From: Pseudoalteromonas sp. H71
GTDB lineage: Bacteria > Pseudomonadota > Gammaproteobacteria > Enterobacterales > Alteromonadaceae
Assembly (NCBI RefSeq): GCF_001468485.1
Contig: NZ_LODI01000006.1
Location: 53,039 to 98,039 of the forward strand
DNA length: 45,001 nt
Direction: 5' to 3'
Shown here: piece after piece, positions 25,411 through 35,383 of the stretch
How the letters are laid out: every line of letters starts with the position of its first letter
Numbering within the stretch: the stretch's first letter is position 1
Position numbers and translations under genes: made by a program
Notes under the pieces: generated by a model
What the model was told of the DNA's origin: nothing
The model's database searches: none
What the model saw: the letters and a program-made list of their open reading frames with translations, nothing else

Positions 25411-27414
25411 AAACATAGCTCGTAAATTTGCGACTCTGGCCTGCCCTTTTTCCATTCGCTCTGCCTGAGAACTTGGCGCTTTTTTGTTTTCAAATGCCAA
25501 ATCATCTTGCGGCAACTCTTGCACAAATCGACTTAACTCTGTTTCAGAGGTTTCACCAAACTGACGGCGTATCTTTGCGTATGTAAGTGTTAACTCTTGC
25601 TGCGCACGAGTAATACCAACGTAAGCGAGTCGACGCTCTTCGTCTACGTTATCCTCGTCAATACTAACCTGGTGAGGTAGCAACCCCTCTTCCATACCAA
25701 CCATAAACACATACGGATACTCTAAACCTTTAGAGGCATGCAATGTAAGTAACTGAACAGCATCGGATTCATCTTCTTCCTCATTACGCTCTAACATATC
25801 GCGCAGTGTCAGTTTACTAACCACTTCGGCAAGCGTCATCGGCTCGTTATCAGCGTCTCCAGTTAGCATGTCTGTGATCCAACGATACAATTCAGAGACA
25901 TTTTTCATTCTCATTTCGGCTGCTTTAGCACTAGGCGATGTTTCGTAAAGGTAAGCTTCGTAATTAATATTACGCACTAAATCTTTCACCGCCTCTAACG
26001 TATCACTGCGTACCGCGTTGTCTGACAATTCGACAATCCATCGAGCAAACCCAGCTAAAGCGTTAAAACCTCGCCCTTTTAATCTGTAGCCTAGGTCGTT
26101 ATCAAAACAGGTAGCAAACAAACTTTGATGTTTTTCGTTGGCTAAAGTACCCAGCTTTTCGAGCGTTACTGTGCCTATTTCTCGACGAGGGGTATTCACA
26201 ATTCTTAAAAAAGCATTGTCATCATCTTGATTCACGAGTAAGCGCAAGTACGCCATTATGTCTTTAATTTCTGAACGCGCGAAAAACGACATGCCGCCAC
26301 TTATTTTATAAGGGATACGGTTGCTCATTAATGATTTTTCAAAGCCGCGTGCTTGGTGATTTCCACGATACAAAATAGCGTAGTCTTTGTAGCTTGTGCG
26401 CTTCATAAATTTATGCGAAATAATTTCAGCAACTACACGCTCTGACTCATGCTCTTCGTCGCGACAACCAATCACTTTTATCGGCTCACCATAACCTAAC
26501 TCACTAAATAGCTTTTTTTCTATATCGTGCGGGTTATTGGCAATGAGTATATTGGCAGATTTAAGTATTCGCTGTGCACTTCGGTAGTTTTGTTCGAGCT
26601 TTATAAGCCTAAGTCCGGGGTAATCTTTACTCAAAAGAACAAGATTTTGCGGACGCGCACCACGCCAAGAGTAAATAGATTGATCATCATCGCCCACCAC
26701 AGTAAAACGCGCTCTCTCACCCACGAGTAGCTTTACAAGCTGATACTGGCTGGTATTGGTATCTTGATATTCATCCACCAGCAAGTATTTAAAGCGTTGC
26801 TGCCAGCGCTCACGAGATGTTGCGTTACTAGTAAGTAGTAATGTGGGGATCATAATCAGATCGTCAAAATCTAATGCATTATAGGCACGCAATTGGGTTT
26901 GATAACGGGCATAAAGCTGTGCAAATAACGATTTTTGCGCGTCACGCGCTTCACGTATTGCTTGCTCTGGCAGCACTAGCTCGTTTTTCCAGCTACCAAT
27001 TTCCATCTTTAGCAGCTTAAGTAAATCTTTGTCTTTTTTTAATTCATCTTCGGTGAGTTCCGATAACAGCTGATTGGTATCTTGATCGTCAAATAACGAA
27101 AAACCAGGTTTAAAGCCGAGTGTGCTCAATTCTTTTTTTATTATTTCTAAACCCAGTGTATGAAACGTCGATACCCATAACCCTTTAGCCTCTTGCTTAC
27201 TAAGCGTTTGTAATACGCGCTCACGCATTTCTTTAGCCGCTTTATTAGTAAAGGTAACAGCCGCAATATTACGTGCTTTGTACTCGCACTTTTGTACCAA
27301 ATAAGCAATTTTATTTGTAATAACGCGGGTTTTTCCAGAGCCAGCACCAGCAAGAACTAAGCATGGGCCACTGATATATTTTACCGCTTCATCTTGTTTT
27401 GGATTAAGTTTCAT
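25396..27414 (-). CDS. rep: ATP-dependent DNA helicase Rep
   Basis: 672 residues, the Rep length rather than the longer UvrD. Superfamily 1A motifs are all visible: Q motif LNPKQDEAV, Walker A GAGSGKT at residues 23-29, [12 protein letters not shown], motif [10 protein letters not shown], motif [18 protein letters not shown], motif [10 protein letters not shown], motif [14 protein letters not shown] and motif [15 protein letters not shown]. Rep is the 3'-5' accessory replicative helicase that clears proteins from DNA ahead of the fork. It is divergent from ubiK with 160 bases between the starts. Its last codons lie within the shared terminator. Confidence 0.96.
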   Translation of the reverse strand: MKLNPKQDEAVKYISGPCLVLAGAGSGKTRVITNKIAYLVQKCEYKARNIAAVTFTNKAAKEMRERVLQTLSKQEAKGLWVSTFHTLGLEIIKKELSTLGFKPGFSLFDDQDTNQLLSELTEDELKKDKDLLKLLKMEIGSWKNELVLPEQAIREARDAQKSLFAQLYARYQTQLRAYNALDFDDLIMIPTLLLTSNATSRERWQQRFKYLLVDEYQDTNTSQYQLVKLLVGERARFTVVGDDDQSIYSWRGARPQNLVLLSKDYPGLRLIKLEQNYRSAQRILKSANILIANNPHDIEKKLFSELGYGEPIKVIGCRDEEHESERVVAEIISHKFMKRTSYKDYAILYRGNHQARGFEKSLMSNRIPYKISGGMSFFARSEIKDIMAYLRLLVNQDDDNAFLRIVNTPRREIGTVTLEKLGTLANEKHQSLFATCFDNDLGYRLKGRGFNALAGFARWIVELSDNAVRSDTLEAVKDLVRNINYEAYLYETSPSAKAAEMRMKNVSELYRWITDMLTGDADNEPMTLAEVVSKLTLRDMLERNEEEDESDAVQLLTLHASKGLEYPYVFMVGMEEGLLPHQVSIDEDNVDEERRLAYVGITRAQQELTLTYAKIRRQFGETSETELSRFVQELPQDDLAFENKKAPSSQAERMEKGQARVANLRAMFKKPE

Positions 27415-27575
27415 AACGACCAGAATGATTTAAAAGACGCGCAATTTTAACGTAACCATTACTACAGGCATAGCGATTGCCATAATTAATTACGCAAACA
27501 TGATCATGTGTTAAATGAAGTGGGTATAAGGTAATATTAGTTATTATCATTTTAGGCAATGCCGAAGGGACAATT

Positions 27576-27839
27576 ATGATCAACCCAGCAAAACTAGAAG
27601 AAATTGCTAAGCAAATTACGAGTAATATGCCACAAGGTGTAAAAAATTTAGCAGACACGCTAGAAGGTAAAACAAAGCAAGTTTTACAAAACAAGCTTGC
27701 TGAGATGGACTTTGTTAGCCGAGAAGAATTTGATATTCAAAGCCAAGTACTTATCCGTACACGCGAAAAACTAACTGAGCTAGAAGCTAAAGTGGCAGTT
27801 CTTGAACAGCAACTAAGCGAAAAAACAGACGTTGAATAA
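27576..27839 (+). CDS. ubiK: UbiK (YqiC), ubiquinone biosynthesis accessory factor
   Basis: 87 residues. UbiK binds UbiJ and helps the ubiquinone-making complex under aerobic growth; it was earlier described as the membrane-fusogenic protein BMFP/YqiC. The sequence has the expected amphipathic N-terminal half (MINPAKLEEIAKQITSNMPQ), then MDFVSREEFDIQSQVLIRTREKLTELE, a C-terminal coiled coil. The ATG follows GAAGGG by about eight bases. A strong terminator follows, so it is a single-gene unit. Confidence 0.93.
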   Translation: MINPAKLEEIAKQITSNMPQGVKNLADTLEGKTKQVLQNKLAEMDFVSREEFDIQSQVLIRTREKLTELEAKVAVLEQQLSEKTDVE

Positions 27840-27853
27840 TTAATTTAACGCAT

Positions 27854-27880
27854 AAAAAAGCAGCCTAAGCTGCTTTTTTT
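27854..27880 (+). terminator. Terminator after ubiK
   Basis: AGCAGC / GCTGCT stem with loop CTAA, A run before and T7 after. It may also end the minus-strand operon at 27910. Confidence 0.9.
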
Positions 27881-27909
27881 ACATTATTATGTATACATGA
27901 AATTAATAT

Positions 27910-28554
27910 CTATTCAAATAGCTCATCAAGCACATAATATTTATGCGCCTCTTCTTGCTTTAAACTCACCAATAACATTTTTACAGCAACTTGCTTGCCT
28001 GTTATGGGTTTATAACGCTTTAAAACGCCAACTTTTGTAAGCAATGGTAAAATAACACTGCCTATTTTTTCAGCTAGCCTAAAGTGATCCCGCGCCCCTA
28101 ATAACAGTGACGGTTGAAAAACACTCGTTTTATTAAACGCCAAAGGCATAACCGCTTGCTCTAACTGCCCCTTCATTTTTAAATAAGCACTGCTGCTGTT
28201 TGCATTTGCACCACTTGATGACACTAAGCAATAGTGTTTCATACCATTACATGAAGCAAGTTGCGCGGCAATAAATTGATAATCAAAGTCGACTTTACGC
28301 TGTGCCTCAACAGAGCCTGCTTGTTTAAGTGTCGTACCTAAACATGAAAAAAACACATCACCTTTAAATAACTCACTGTATTGAGTCAGCTTTTCAAAAT
28401 CAATAATATGGTTAGTTAACTTTTTATCGGAAAGTGGTAACACTCGGCGTGTTATAGCAACAACTTTACTATACTCAGCACAGCTGAGTAATGCCGTCAA
28501 AAGCTCAGATCCTACTAAACCTGTTGCGCCAATAACAACCGCCGTTTTCGTCAT
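27910..28554 (-). CDS. Atypical SDR oxidoreductase, HTATIP2-like NAD(P)-binding protein
   Basis: 214 residues. The N-terminal TAVVIGATGLVGSELL is a GxxGxxG dinucleotide site of the atypical SDR type, followed by ITRR. FFSCLGTTLKQAGS, YCLVSSSGANANSSSAYLKMKGQLE (with the Ser and the YxxxK pair) and FQPSLLLGAR match the HTATIP2/TIP30-like group. Substrate and pathway are unknown. It begins four bases after the carbonic anhydrase stop, so the two are co-transcribed. Confidence 0.8.
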   Translation of the reverse strand: MTKTAVVIGATGLVGSELLTALLSCAEYSKVVAITRRVLPLSDKKLTNHIIDFEKLTQYSELFKGDVFFSCLGTTLKQAGSVEAQRKVDFDYQFIAAQLASCNGMKHYCLVSSSGANANSSSAYLKMKGQLEQAVMPLAFNKTSVFQPSLLLGARDHFRLAEKIGSVILPLLTKVGVLKRYKPITGKQVAVKMLLVSLKQEEAHKYYVLDELFE

Positions 28555-28558
28555 TTAT

Positions 28559-29218
28559 TTACTCACAACCTGCTTTTTTAAATACATGTTGGATTGCACG
28601 TTTGTAACTGTCTGACTCTTCCTCTGCACACGTTACAACCGCTTCTAAGTCATGTAAATGGCCGTTTTCTAAACCATAAACCCATCCATGAATCGTTAAG
28701 TCTTGGCCTCGCTCCCATGCATCTTGCACAATATTGGTTCGACATACATTACGAACTTGCTCTATTACGTTAAGCTCTATCAAGCGGCTTAATCGCTGTT
28801 CTTCATTTATACTGTTGAGTTGCTCTATGTGCTTTTCTTTTACATCGCCAACATGACGAAGCCAATTATCAATAAAGCCAAACTTTGCATCGTTCAGGAC
28901 CGCTTGAACACCACCACACCCATAATGGCCAACGACCATAATGTGTTTAACTTTTAAAACTTCGACTGCGTATTGCATCACTGATAAGCAATTGTGGTCA
29001 GTATGTACAACTACATTGGCGACATTGCGGTGTACAAATAGCTCACCCGGTAATAAATCAACTATTTGATTAGCTGGTACACGAGAGTCTGAACAACCAA
29101 TCCATAAGTACTCTGGGTTTTGCTGCATAGACAAAATTTTAAAAAACTCTGGGTTCGCTTCGCTTGTCCGCGCAGCCCAATTTTTATTATTATCGAACAA
29201 ATTTTTTAATTTTCTCAT
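28559..29218 (-). CDS. can: Beta-carbonic anhydrase
   Basis: 219 residues. The zinc site is complete with the residue numbers of E. coli Can: Cys42, Asp44 and Arg46 in IGCSDSRVP, His98 and Cys101 in VVGHYGCGG. It interconverts CO2 and bicarbonate in the cytoplasm, supplying bicarbonate for biosynthetic carboxylations. RNVANVVVHTD and LTIHGWVYGLENGHL are further family segments. It is followed almost directly by the SDR gene. The gap to the upstream methyltransferase gene is only 29 bases, so a three-gene unit is possible. Confidence 0.96.
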   Translation of the reverse strand: MRKLKNLFDNNKNWAARTSEANPEFFKILSMQQNPEYLWIGCSDSRVPANQIVDLLPGELFVHRNVANVVVHTDHNCLSVMQYAVEVLKVKHIMVVGHYGCGGVQAVLNDAKFGFIDNWLRHVGDVKEKHIEQLNSINEEQRLSRLIELNVIEQVRNVCRTNIVQDAWERGQDLTIHGWVYGLENGHLHDLEAVVTCAEEESDSYKRAIQHVFKKAGCE

Positions 29219-29247
29219 TGCATCTCTTATTAAGCCAAAACGACTAT

Positions 29248-30435
29248 TTATTGGGTGGAAGGGTTATTATTGGCAAGAATTAAAATATTCCGAGGCGTTA
29301 ACTGCTTTTCACAAAAGGTTTTAATACTTACTTGATAGCCATGCTGTTGCAAATATAAAGCACGATCGAGCACAAGCCAAACCTCAATTGCTCTTCTGAA
29401 CACATGTCGAACCAGTTCAATTCTGTCAGTCACCTTTTTTCGAGCGACGCCTTCAGATAAAAAACGGCCATAATCAATACCTTGCGGTATTTTTAATGCT
29501 TTTTTATCCCCCGCCCACTCACAAAATGATTTAAATGAACCTGAGAATACCGCCTTATTAACTGAGGGGACACTAACGTAGTACGGCTCATTGGTAATTG
29601 ACCTCCTCAGCGCATCAAAGCCCAATCGCCACTCAAGTTCTATTTTTCGTATTTTATCAACTCGAGATGGTGCTGTTACTGTTTCTTGCAGAGCCAGTTT
29701 TAAATCACGGTGAGTTAACCTAAGCTGACTTTGCTTGGCAAGCTCGCTCATTGGCAAGTAATCGTTCGGTGTGAATAAATGATAGCAACAAGGTGAGAAG
29801 CTAATTTGCTTTACGTTTGCAGCTATTGCTTTGTGTATCATAGCTTGATGTAAAGCGCCGCATGCATGAAGCGCCACAGCATGCATATCAGTATTAAAGA
29901 ATAATGTAGTGTCATCATGTAATACATCTACTTGGCTAAATTGCATCGCCAAGCCTTGTTGCTTTGCGCTTTTTTGACCCTGTTCGCATAAATTTGCCTG
30001 CAGCTCAAGGCTATTAATATGTGTAGCACCGTTGAATGCCAGCATGCGACCTAAATGCCCTTTACCCGCACACCATTCTAATACCGGTAATTTTGTGTTT
30101 GGCAACGCAGACACAAAGTCTTGAAGTTGTTCGAACTTACGCCCTTTTATGCCATTACTAATCCAAAAAGGGTAATCATATCGGCGGGTATCTGCTTGGG
30201 GTAATTCACATAATAGCTGTAATTCATCAAGTAACTTAATATGCGGATTAAAAAAATCTATTAATTCATTCTGCTTGGTATCAAGTGTCGCTACTTGCTC
30301 ATCGGTTAGGCTGTTTAATATGCCTTGCAGTTCAGGCCAAGGGATCGCATCAAAGTCAAAAGCGGTGCACTGCCAATAGGCGCGAGTCCGCTTTAAAATA
30401 GAATCAAGTGAAGTAAATTGCTCGGCTAACGTCAT
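29248..30435 (-). CDS. SAM-dependent methyltransferase (Methyltransf_32-like)
   Basis: 395 residues. A central Rossmann methyltransferase core begins at PVLEWCAGKGHLGRML, which is motif I, followed by LELQANLCEQGQ (motif II acid), QVDVLHDD and AVALHACGALHQ (motif IV region), and ISFSPCCYHLF. This EWCAGKGHLGR / HACG / SPCCYH set is that of the Methyltransf_32 / GSTCD-like family. An N-terminal helical extension of about 120 residues and a C-terminal helical part flank it. The target, RNA or protein, is unknown. It lies 29 bases before can on the same strand. A 50-base gap separates it from the NMT1-like gene. Confidence 0.8.
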   Translation of the reverse strand: MTLAEQFTSLDSILKRTRAYWQCTAFDFDAIPWPELQGILNSLTDEQVATLDTKQNELIDFFNPHIKLLDELQLLCELPQADTRRYDYPFWISNGIKGRKFEQLQDFVSALPNTKLPVLEWCAGKGHLGRMLAFNGATHINSLELQANLCEQGQKSAKQQGLAMQFSQVDVLHDDTTLFFNTDMHAVALHACGALHQAMIHKAIAANVKQISFSPCCYHLFTPNDYLPMSELAKQSQLRLTHRDLKLALQETVTAPSRVDKIRKIELEWRLGFDALRRSITNEPYYVSVPSVNKAVFSGSFKSFCEWAGDKKALKIPQGIDYGRFLSEGVARKKVTDRIELVRHVFRRAIEVWLVLDRALYLQQHGYQVSIKTFCEKQLTPRNILILANNNPSTQ

Positions 30436-30488
30436 AACAGCTTAATTTATTAAAAGGCGGCCAATTGTATCAGTAACATTAACAGCCA

Positions 30489-31532
30489 TTAAACGGTTAT
30501 TTTTTTACTAAACATTAAACGCAAATACAGAGGTATAGAAATAACACTCACAATCATCGCTGCAATTAACATCCATGATAGCTCCATTTGTTCCGGCCGC
30601 TGATATTTATAAATAAAACTGGCTTTAACCTTGTCAAACTCAGTTTGGTGAATACCGTACAAGTCTGCAATTAGGCGCCACTTTGGAATAGACATATGCC
30701 CCAAACTGGTTGTTGCTGGCATAATATACTCTTTTAGCATTTCAGCCTCGTATGCTAATTCATGGAAACTTTTGTTAGGTGCGTAAAGTATTTGGGTTAC
30801 CGCAATGGCCTCGTCCATATTCATCATTGCGTAGCGCCACCCCTTAAGGCTGGCTTGATAAAATCTTTCGACCGTTTCTGGGGATGTGTTTAACATTTTC
30901 CTGGTGGTGTATAAGATATCTGCATAGACGTCTATGCCGTAACGCTGAGGACATATTAGGCGATGTGATATACCTCTCTGAGTCATATTGTAGGGCTCAG
31001 TAGATAAATAAACTTGCATTGCATCAAGCCTATTTTCAGTCCAGGCTTGGCTTGGGTTGTCACCGTTATATACGCTAAGCAAGCGCGTATTTACTCCGCT
31101 GCGAGTAAGCATAGCCATTAACTCATTGCTATCGTTGTGGCTCACTTTACTAATGCGCTTATTTACAAAATCACGAGGATGAAAAATATCAGAAGTGTCT
31201 CTTACCATCCAACAATAAGGTGAATATTGCAAGATAGGCGCCATTGCTACGAAAGGTTGGCCGTTTATACGTTCTTTTAAAATACCCGAGTGACCTACAC
31301 CAAACTCTGCTTGGCCATTAGCCACAGCACTAAACGCATCAGGTATTGTTAGATCTGCGGGCTTTATGGTTACATCAAGACCCACATCTTTATAAAACCC
31401 TTTTTCTTTGGCCATGTAGTAACCAGCAAACTGAAACTGATGTGTCCATTTTAATTGTAAAGTGACCGATTCTTGCGCCGCGATTTGGCAACAAAAACAA
31501 CACAATCCAAGTATTAATCCTTTAAGTAGCAA
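30489..31532 (-). CDS. NMT1/THI5-like periplasmic sensory-type protein with C-terminal membrane anchor
   Basis: 347 residues. A signal peptide (LLKGLILGLCCFCCQIAAQ) is followed by an NMT1/THI5-like periplasmic binding domain: LQLKWTHQFQFAGYYMAKEKGFYKDVGLDV is the classic start. The domain ends near residue 310 and one transmembrane helix follows (MLIAAMIVSVISIPLYLRL), then only about eight cytoplasmic residues. ABC-type NMT1 proteins lack such a helix; the same layout occurs as the sensor half of histidine kinases and GGDEF proteins. No permease or ATPase gene is adjacent. I therefore think it is an orphan sensor module or a truncated signalling protein rather than a transporter component. 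The ligand is unknown. Confidence 0.78.
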   Translation of the reverse strand: MLLKGLILGLCCFCCQIAAQESVTLQLKWTHQFQFAGYYMAKEKGFYKDVGLDVTIKPADLTIPDAFSAVANGQAEFGVGHSGILKERINGQPFVAMAPILQYSPYCWMVRDTSDIFHPRDFVNKRISKVSHNDSNELMAMLTRSGVNTRLLSVYNGDNPSQAWTENRLDAMQVYLSTEPYNMTQRGISHRLICPQRYGIDVYADILYTTRKMLNTSPETVERFYQASLKGWRYAMMNMDEAIAVTQILYAPNKSFHELAYEAEMLKEYIMPATTSLGHMSIPKWRLIADLYGIHQTEFDKVKASFIYKYQRPEQMELSWMLIAAMIVSVISIPLYLRLMFSKKITV

Positions 31533-31589
31533 CCAAGTTTCCTCAAAAATATAGTGGTTACCTGTAACTATATGTAAAACAAATGATAA

Positions 31590-31616
31590 AGCAAGCCCCC
31601 TTGTAAGGGGCTTGCT
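31590..31616 (-). terminator. Terminator of the ilv operon
   Basis: AGCAAGCCCC / GGGGCTTGCT, a perfect 10-bp GC-rich stem with a seven-base loop, 12 bases past the ilvA stop. On the minus strand it is followed by a modest T-rich tract. Confidence 0.8.
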
Positions 31617-31628
31617 GTTGAGTCGCTG

Positions 31629-33182
31629 TTAAACTGAAGCGAGCTTTGCGGTTTTGTCTGAGAGAGATTGCGTCGTTAAAAATTGTGTAAAACACGGGTT
31701 ATGCGTTTCATCTTGCGCGCTATAACCTAAGTCATTTAGATGCTCGTTAAAGGTCTCAAATTGCTCAGGCTCAATAGCAAAGCCAGCTAAAACATAGCCC
31801 ATTGAGCCACCTTGACTCCGATAATGAAATAACGTGATATTCCAATCGTTACCAAGTGTATCTAAAAAACGCGCTAATGCACCGGGATATTCGGGAAACT
31901 CAAAACGTAACAACCGTTCATGCAGTTTTTCAGGTGCTTTACCACCAACCATATACCGTACGTGCAATTTAGCGAGCTCGTTGTCTGATAAGTCGCAAAA
32001 CGCGTAATCATTTTTAGTTAGATCTTGTTTAAGCTCATTGAGTTCCTGCTCTCCTTGACGCAGTGCAATACCTACAAAAATTTGCGCTTCACCAGGCCCT
32101 GCATAACGGTAGTTGAACTCAGTAATAGCACGGCCACCTAAAGACGCACAAAACTGTTTAAAACTGCCTTTTTCTTCTTTAATGGTAACGGCTAATAACG
32201 CTTCGTTTTTTTCACCTAGCGCAGTGCGCTCTGCTACGTAACGAAGACGATCAAAGTTTAAATTAGCACCCGAAAGTACAGCTGCTAAATTTAACCCTTT
32301 AAGACCTGATTGCTGACTCCACTTTTTTAGCCCTGCTGTTGCAAGAGCGCCAGAAGGCTCAGCAATAGCGCGTGTAGATACGAAGATGTCTTGCATGGCG
32401 GCGCATATTTCATCACTGGTTACAGTCACCACTTCATCACAAAACTTTTGAGCCAAGCGAAATGTTTCTTTGCCAATAATTTTAACAGCGACTCCATCGG
32501 CAAAACTGCCAACTCGGTCAAGCTCTACCGGTTCACCCGCTTTAAGTGCAGCTTGTAAACAGGCGCTCTCATCGGCTTCAACGCCAATAACTTTGATATC
32601 AGGACGAAGTGACTTTATATAAACAGCCATGCCTGCCAGTAAACCACCGCCACCCACAGGTATAAATACTGCATCAAGCTCATTGAGTTGTTGCATTAGC
32701 TCTCGTGCTACAGTGCCTTGGCCAACAATAACGTCGGGGTCGTCAAATGGTGGAACAAAAATGCCATTACGCTGCTCTGTAAGTTCAAGCGCATGAGCTT
32801 TAGCTACATCAAACTGATGACCATGTAATACCACCTCTGCGCCTAAAGCACGTACGGCGTTAACTTTTATTTCTGGCGTTGTAACAGGCATCACAATCGT
32901 TGCCTTGTGCCCTAAATGCGAAGCGCTTAATGCAACACCCTGAGCATGGTTACCCGCCGATGCCGTAATGACAACCGAGCCTTTGGGCAACTTATTAAGT
33001 TTATTGAAAGCGCCCCGTAGTTTAAACGAATACACCGGCTGCTGATCTTCACGCTTTAACCAAACATGATTACCTAACTTCGCACTGAGGTCGGGCATTT
33101 TACTGACCTCAGTGACTTTAGCCAAGGGCTCCATATTTGCTTGAATAATTGCACGAAAATAATCGAGCTCTTGAGAAACCAT
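31629..33182 (-). CDS. ilvA: Threonine dehydratase, biosynthetic
   Basis: 517 residues, the long biosynthetic form. It deaminates threonine to 2-oxobutanoate, the committed step of isoleucine synthesis. The PLP lysine is Lys54 in VYSFKLRGAFNKL; SAGNHAQGVALSA and PVGGGGLLAGMA are the phosphate and glycine-rich loops. From about residue 325 two ACT-like regulatory domains follow (ERTALGEKNEALLAVTIKEEKGSF..., and RFEFPEYPGALARFLDTLG), which bind isoleucine and valine in the family. It is the last gene of the operon, starting two bases after the ilvD stop. Confidence 0.97.
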   Translation of the reverse strand: MVSQELDYFRAIIQANMEPLAKVTEVSKMPDLSAKLGNHVWLKREDQQPVYSFKLRGAFNKLNKLPKGSVVITASAGNHAQGVALSASHLGHKATIVMPVTTPEIKVNAVRALGAEVVLHGHQFDVAKAHALELTEQRNGIFVPPFDDPDVIVGQGTVARELMQQLNELDAVFIPVGGGGLLAGMAVYIKSLRPDIKVIGVEADESACLQAALKAGEPVELDRVGSFADGVAVKIIGKETFRLAQKFCDEVVTVTSDEICAAMQDIFVSTRAIAEPSGALATAGLKKWSQQSGLKGLNLAAVLSGANLNFDRLRYVAERTALGEKNEALLAVTIKEEKGSFKQFCASLGGRAITEFNYRYAGPGEAQIFVGIALRQGEQELNELKQDLTKNDYAFCDLSDNELAKLHVRYMVGGKAPEKLHERLLRFEFPEYPGALARFLDTLGNDWNITLFHYRSQGGSMGYVLAGFAIEPEQFETFNEHLNDLGYSAQDETHNPCFTQFLTTQSLSDKTAKLASV

Positions 33183-33184
33183 AA

Positions 33185-35041
33185 TTAGCTAAGCTCCTCC
33201 AACTTTTCTAAGTCACGCACTGCACCCTTGTCTGCACTGGTTGCAAGTAATGCATACGCTTTTAATGCCGACGATACATAGCGCTCACGATCAACCGGTT
33301 TGTACGCCAGCTTGCCACGTGCTAGTTGCTTTTGCTTACGCGCTTCAAGTTCTTCATCGCTTAATGCAAGCGTAATCTCACGCGTTGCAATATCAATAAT
33401 AATTTTGTCGCCATTTTCAACATACGCAATGGCACCGCCGCTTGCCGCTTCTGGCGATACGTGGCCAATAGATAAGCCTGATGTACCACCTGAGAAACGT
33501 CCATCGGTGATCAATGCACACTTTTCAGCTAAGCCTTTTGATTTTAAGTAGCTCGTTGGGTACAGCATTTCTTGCATACCTGGGCCGCCTTTAGGGCCTT
33601 CGTAACGGATAACAACAATGTCACCGGCTTTTACTTCGTCGTTTAAAATGCCTTCTACTGAATCATCTTGTGATTCGTACACCACTGCAGTGCCTTCAAA
33701 ATGTAGCATTTCGTCAACTACGCCTGCGCTTTTAACAATACAACCGTCAACCGCTAAGTTACCTGAGAGCACAGCTAAGCCGCCATCTTGACGAAAAGCG
33801 TGCTCAACACTGCGGATACAACCGTTTTCACGGTCGTTATCGCCTTCATCCCAACGGCATTCTTGGCTCATTGCTTTTGTAGTACGAATACCAGCAGGGC
33901 CTGCGCGGTAAAACTTTTGTGCGGCTTCGTTTGTTGGATCTGTCGCATCCCACTTTTTAACAAGCTCCCCCATGGTCATACCCGCCACGTGGTTTACCGA
34001 TAAATCAACTAAACCGCCTTTACCCAACTCACGGATAATAGCCATCATGCCACCAGCGCGATGCACATCTTCAATGTGGTACTGCGCTGTTGCTGGGGCA
34101 ACTTTACATAAAAATGGGGTTTTACGAGATAACTCATCAATGTGCGACATGTCAAAATCGACGCCGGCTTCTTGTGCCGCAGCTAATAAATGCAATACCG
34201 TATTAGATGACCCACCCATGGCAATATCAACAACCATAGAGTTCATAAACGCTGTTTTGTTAGCGATAGCGCGAGGCAGTACGTCTTGATTATCTTTTTG
34301 GTAGTACTCACGGCATAAATCAACAATACGCGCACCCGCTTCTACATATAGTTGCTTACGATCTTTATGAGTTGCAAGCGTTGTACCGTTACCCGGTAGT
34401 GCAAGGCCAATAGCCTCTAATAAGCAGTTCATTGAGTTTGCAGTGAACATGCCTGAACACGACCCACAAGTAGGACATGCAGAGCGCTCTACTTGCTCTG
34501 AATCTGCATCACTTACTGACTCATCAGCGCCTTTAACCATGGCATCGACTAAATCTAATTTGATATCAATGTTAGCAAGTTTTGTTTTACCCGCTTCCAT
34601 TGGTCCGCCCGATACAAAAATAACCGGTATGTTTAAGCGTAGCGCTGCAAGCATCATCCCTGGGGTAATTTTGTCGCAGTTAGAAATACAGATCATCGCA
34701 TCGGCGCAGTGGCCGTTAACCATGTACTCAACCGAGTCGGCAATTAGGTCGCGTGATGGGAGTGAGTAGAGCATGCCACCGTGGCCCATAGCGATACCGT
34801 CATCAATAGCGATGGTATTAAATTCTTTTGGTACACCACCCGCTTGAGTGATTGTTTCAGCCATTAGCTCACTAAGCTGATTAAGGTGAACATGCCCTGG
34901 TACAAATTGCGTAAACGAGTTAACTACAGCAATAATTGGTTTACCAAAGTCTGTGTCGGTCATGCCTGTTGCGCGCCATAATGCACGTGCACCTGCGCGT
35001 TTACGTCCTTCAGTTGTTGTTGCACTTCTTAATTTAGCCAT
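33185..35041 (-). CDS. ilvD: Dihydroxy-acid dehydratase
   Basis: 618 residues from ATG 35041. IlvD dehydrates 2,3-dihydroxy acids to the keto acids of valine and isoleucine. Iron-sulphur cysteines are in [11 protein letters not shown] and [31 protein letters not shown] and [22 protein letters not shown] are family signatures. The frame is open 24 codons upstream, but [20 protein letters not shown] matches the E. coli start and GAGGT precedes it. A 99-base gap after ilvM holds two small hairpins, and this is where E. coli has ilvE. Identification is certain; only the start was a choice. Confidence 0.98.
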   Translation of the reverse strand: MAKLRSATTTEGRKRAGARALWRATGMTDTDFGKPIIAVVNSFTQFVPGHVHLNQLSELMAETITQAGGVPKEFNTIAIDDGIAMGHGGMLYSLPSRDLIADSVEYMVNGHCADAMICISNCDKITPGMMLAALRLNIPVIFVSGGPMEAGKTKLANIDIKLDLVDAMVKGADESVSDADSEQVERSACPTCGSCSGMFTANSMNCLLEAIGLALPGNGTTLATHKDRKQLYVEAGARIVDLCREYYQKDNQDVLPRAIANKTAFMNSMVVDIAMGGSSNTVLHLLAAAQEAGVDFDMSHIDELSRKTPFLCKVAPATAQYHIEDVHRAGGMMAIIRELGKGGLVDLSVNHVAGMTMGELVKKWDATDPTNEAAQKFYRAGPAGIRTTKAMSQECRWDEGDNDRENGCIRSVEHAFRQDGGLAVLSGNLAVDGCIVKSAGVVDEMLHFEGTAVVYESQDDSVEGILNDEVKAGDIVVIRYEGPKGGPGMQEMLYPTSYLKSKGLAEKCALITDGRFSGGTSGLSIGHVSPEAASGGAIAYVENGDKIIIDIATREITLALSDEELEARKQKQLARGKLAYKPVDRERYVSSALKAYALLATSADKGAVRDLEKLEELS

Positions 35042-35140
35042 AGTTACCTCTGTTTTGCCGCTCTGTAAGCGGGCATTCCTCATTCTAAAAATTGGTGAGT
35101 AACTGTTGTTCAATTACTCGTAAATTTGTGTTGTTAGCAA

Positions 35141-35383
35141 TTACACAGCTTGTTGCTGTAAATTTTGTAAAGTGATTTCTTTAACGTCCACCAGCTTATT
35201 TAACTGGCTTGTTAAAAGGTGGATTGGTTTATCGCTATCTACTGTCATCGCTACATTATAGTGGCCATCATCCATATTGAGCTGAAAATGCGTAAGATCA
35301 AAACCACGGTGACGCACTACACGCAAAAAACGCTCGACCGCTATACTTTGGCTCTTTAATGCAATAGTTAGGCTGTGTTTCAT
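35141..35383 (-). CDS. ilvM: Acetolactate synthase II small subunit
   Basis: 80 residues, a single ACT domain: LTIALKSQSIAVERFLRVVRHRGFDLTHFQLN and VAMTVDSDKPIHLLTSQLNKLVDV. It is the regulatory partner of IlvG. Its ATG overlaps the ilvG stop by four bases (ATGA), so the two subunits are made in step by translational coupling. The length and position fit ilvM of E. coli rather than the longer IlvN or IlvH. Confidence 0.94.
   Translation of the reverse strand: MKHSLTIALKSQSIAVERFLRVVRHRGFDLTHFQLNMDDGHYNVAMTVDSDKPIHLLTSQLNKLVDVKEITLQNLQQQAV

Noticed and set aside
27404..27694. 96-codon minus-strand frame between rep and ubiK
   Set aside because: It overlaps the ubiK start and its promoter region; its sequence is not protein-like apart from hydrophobic residues arising from AT-rich DNA.
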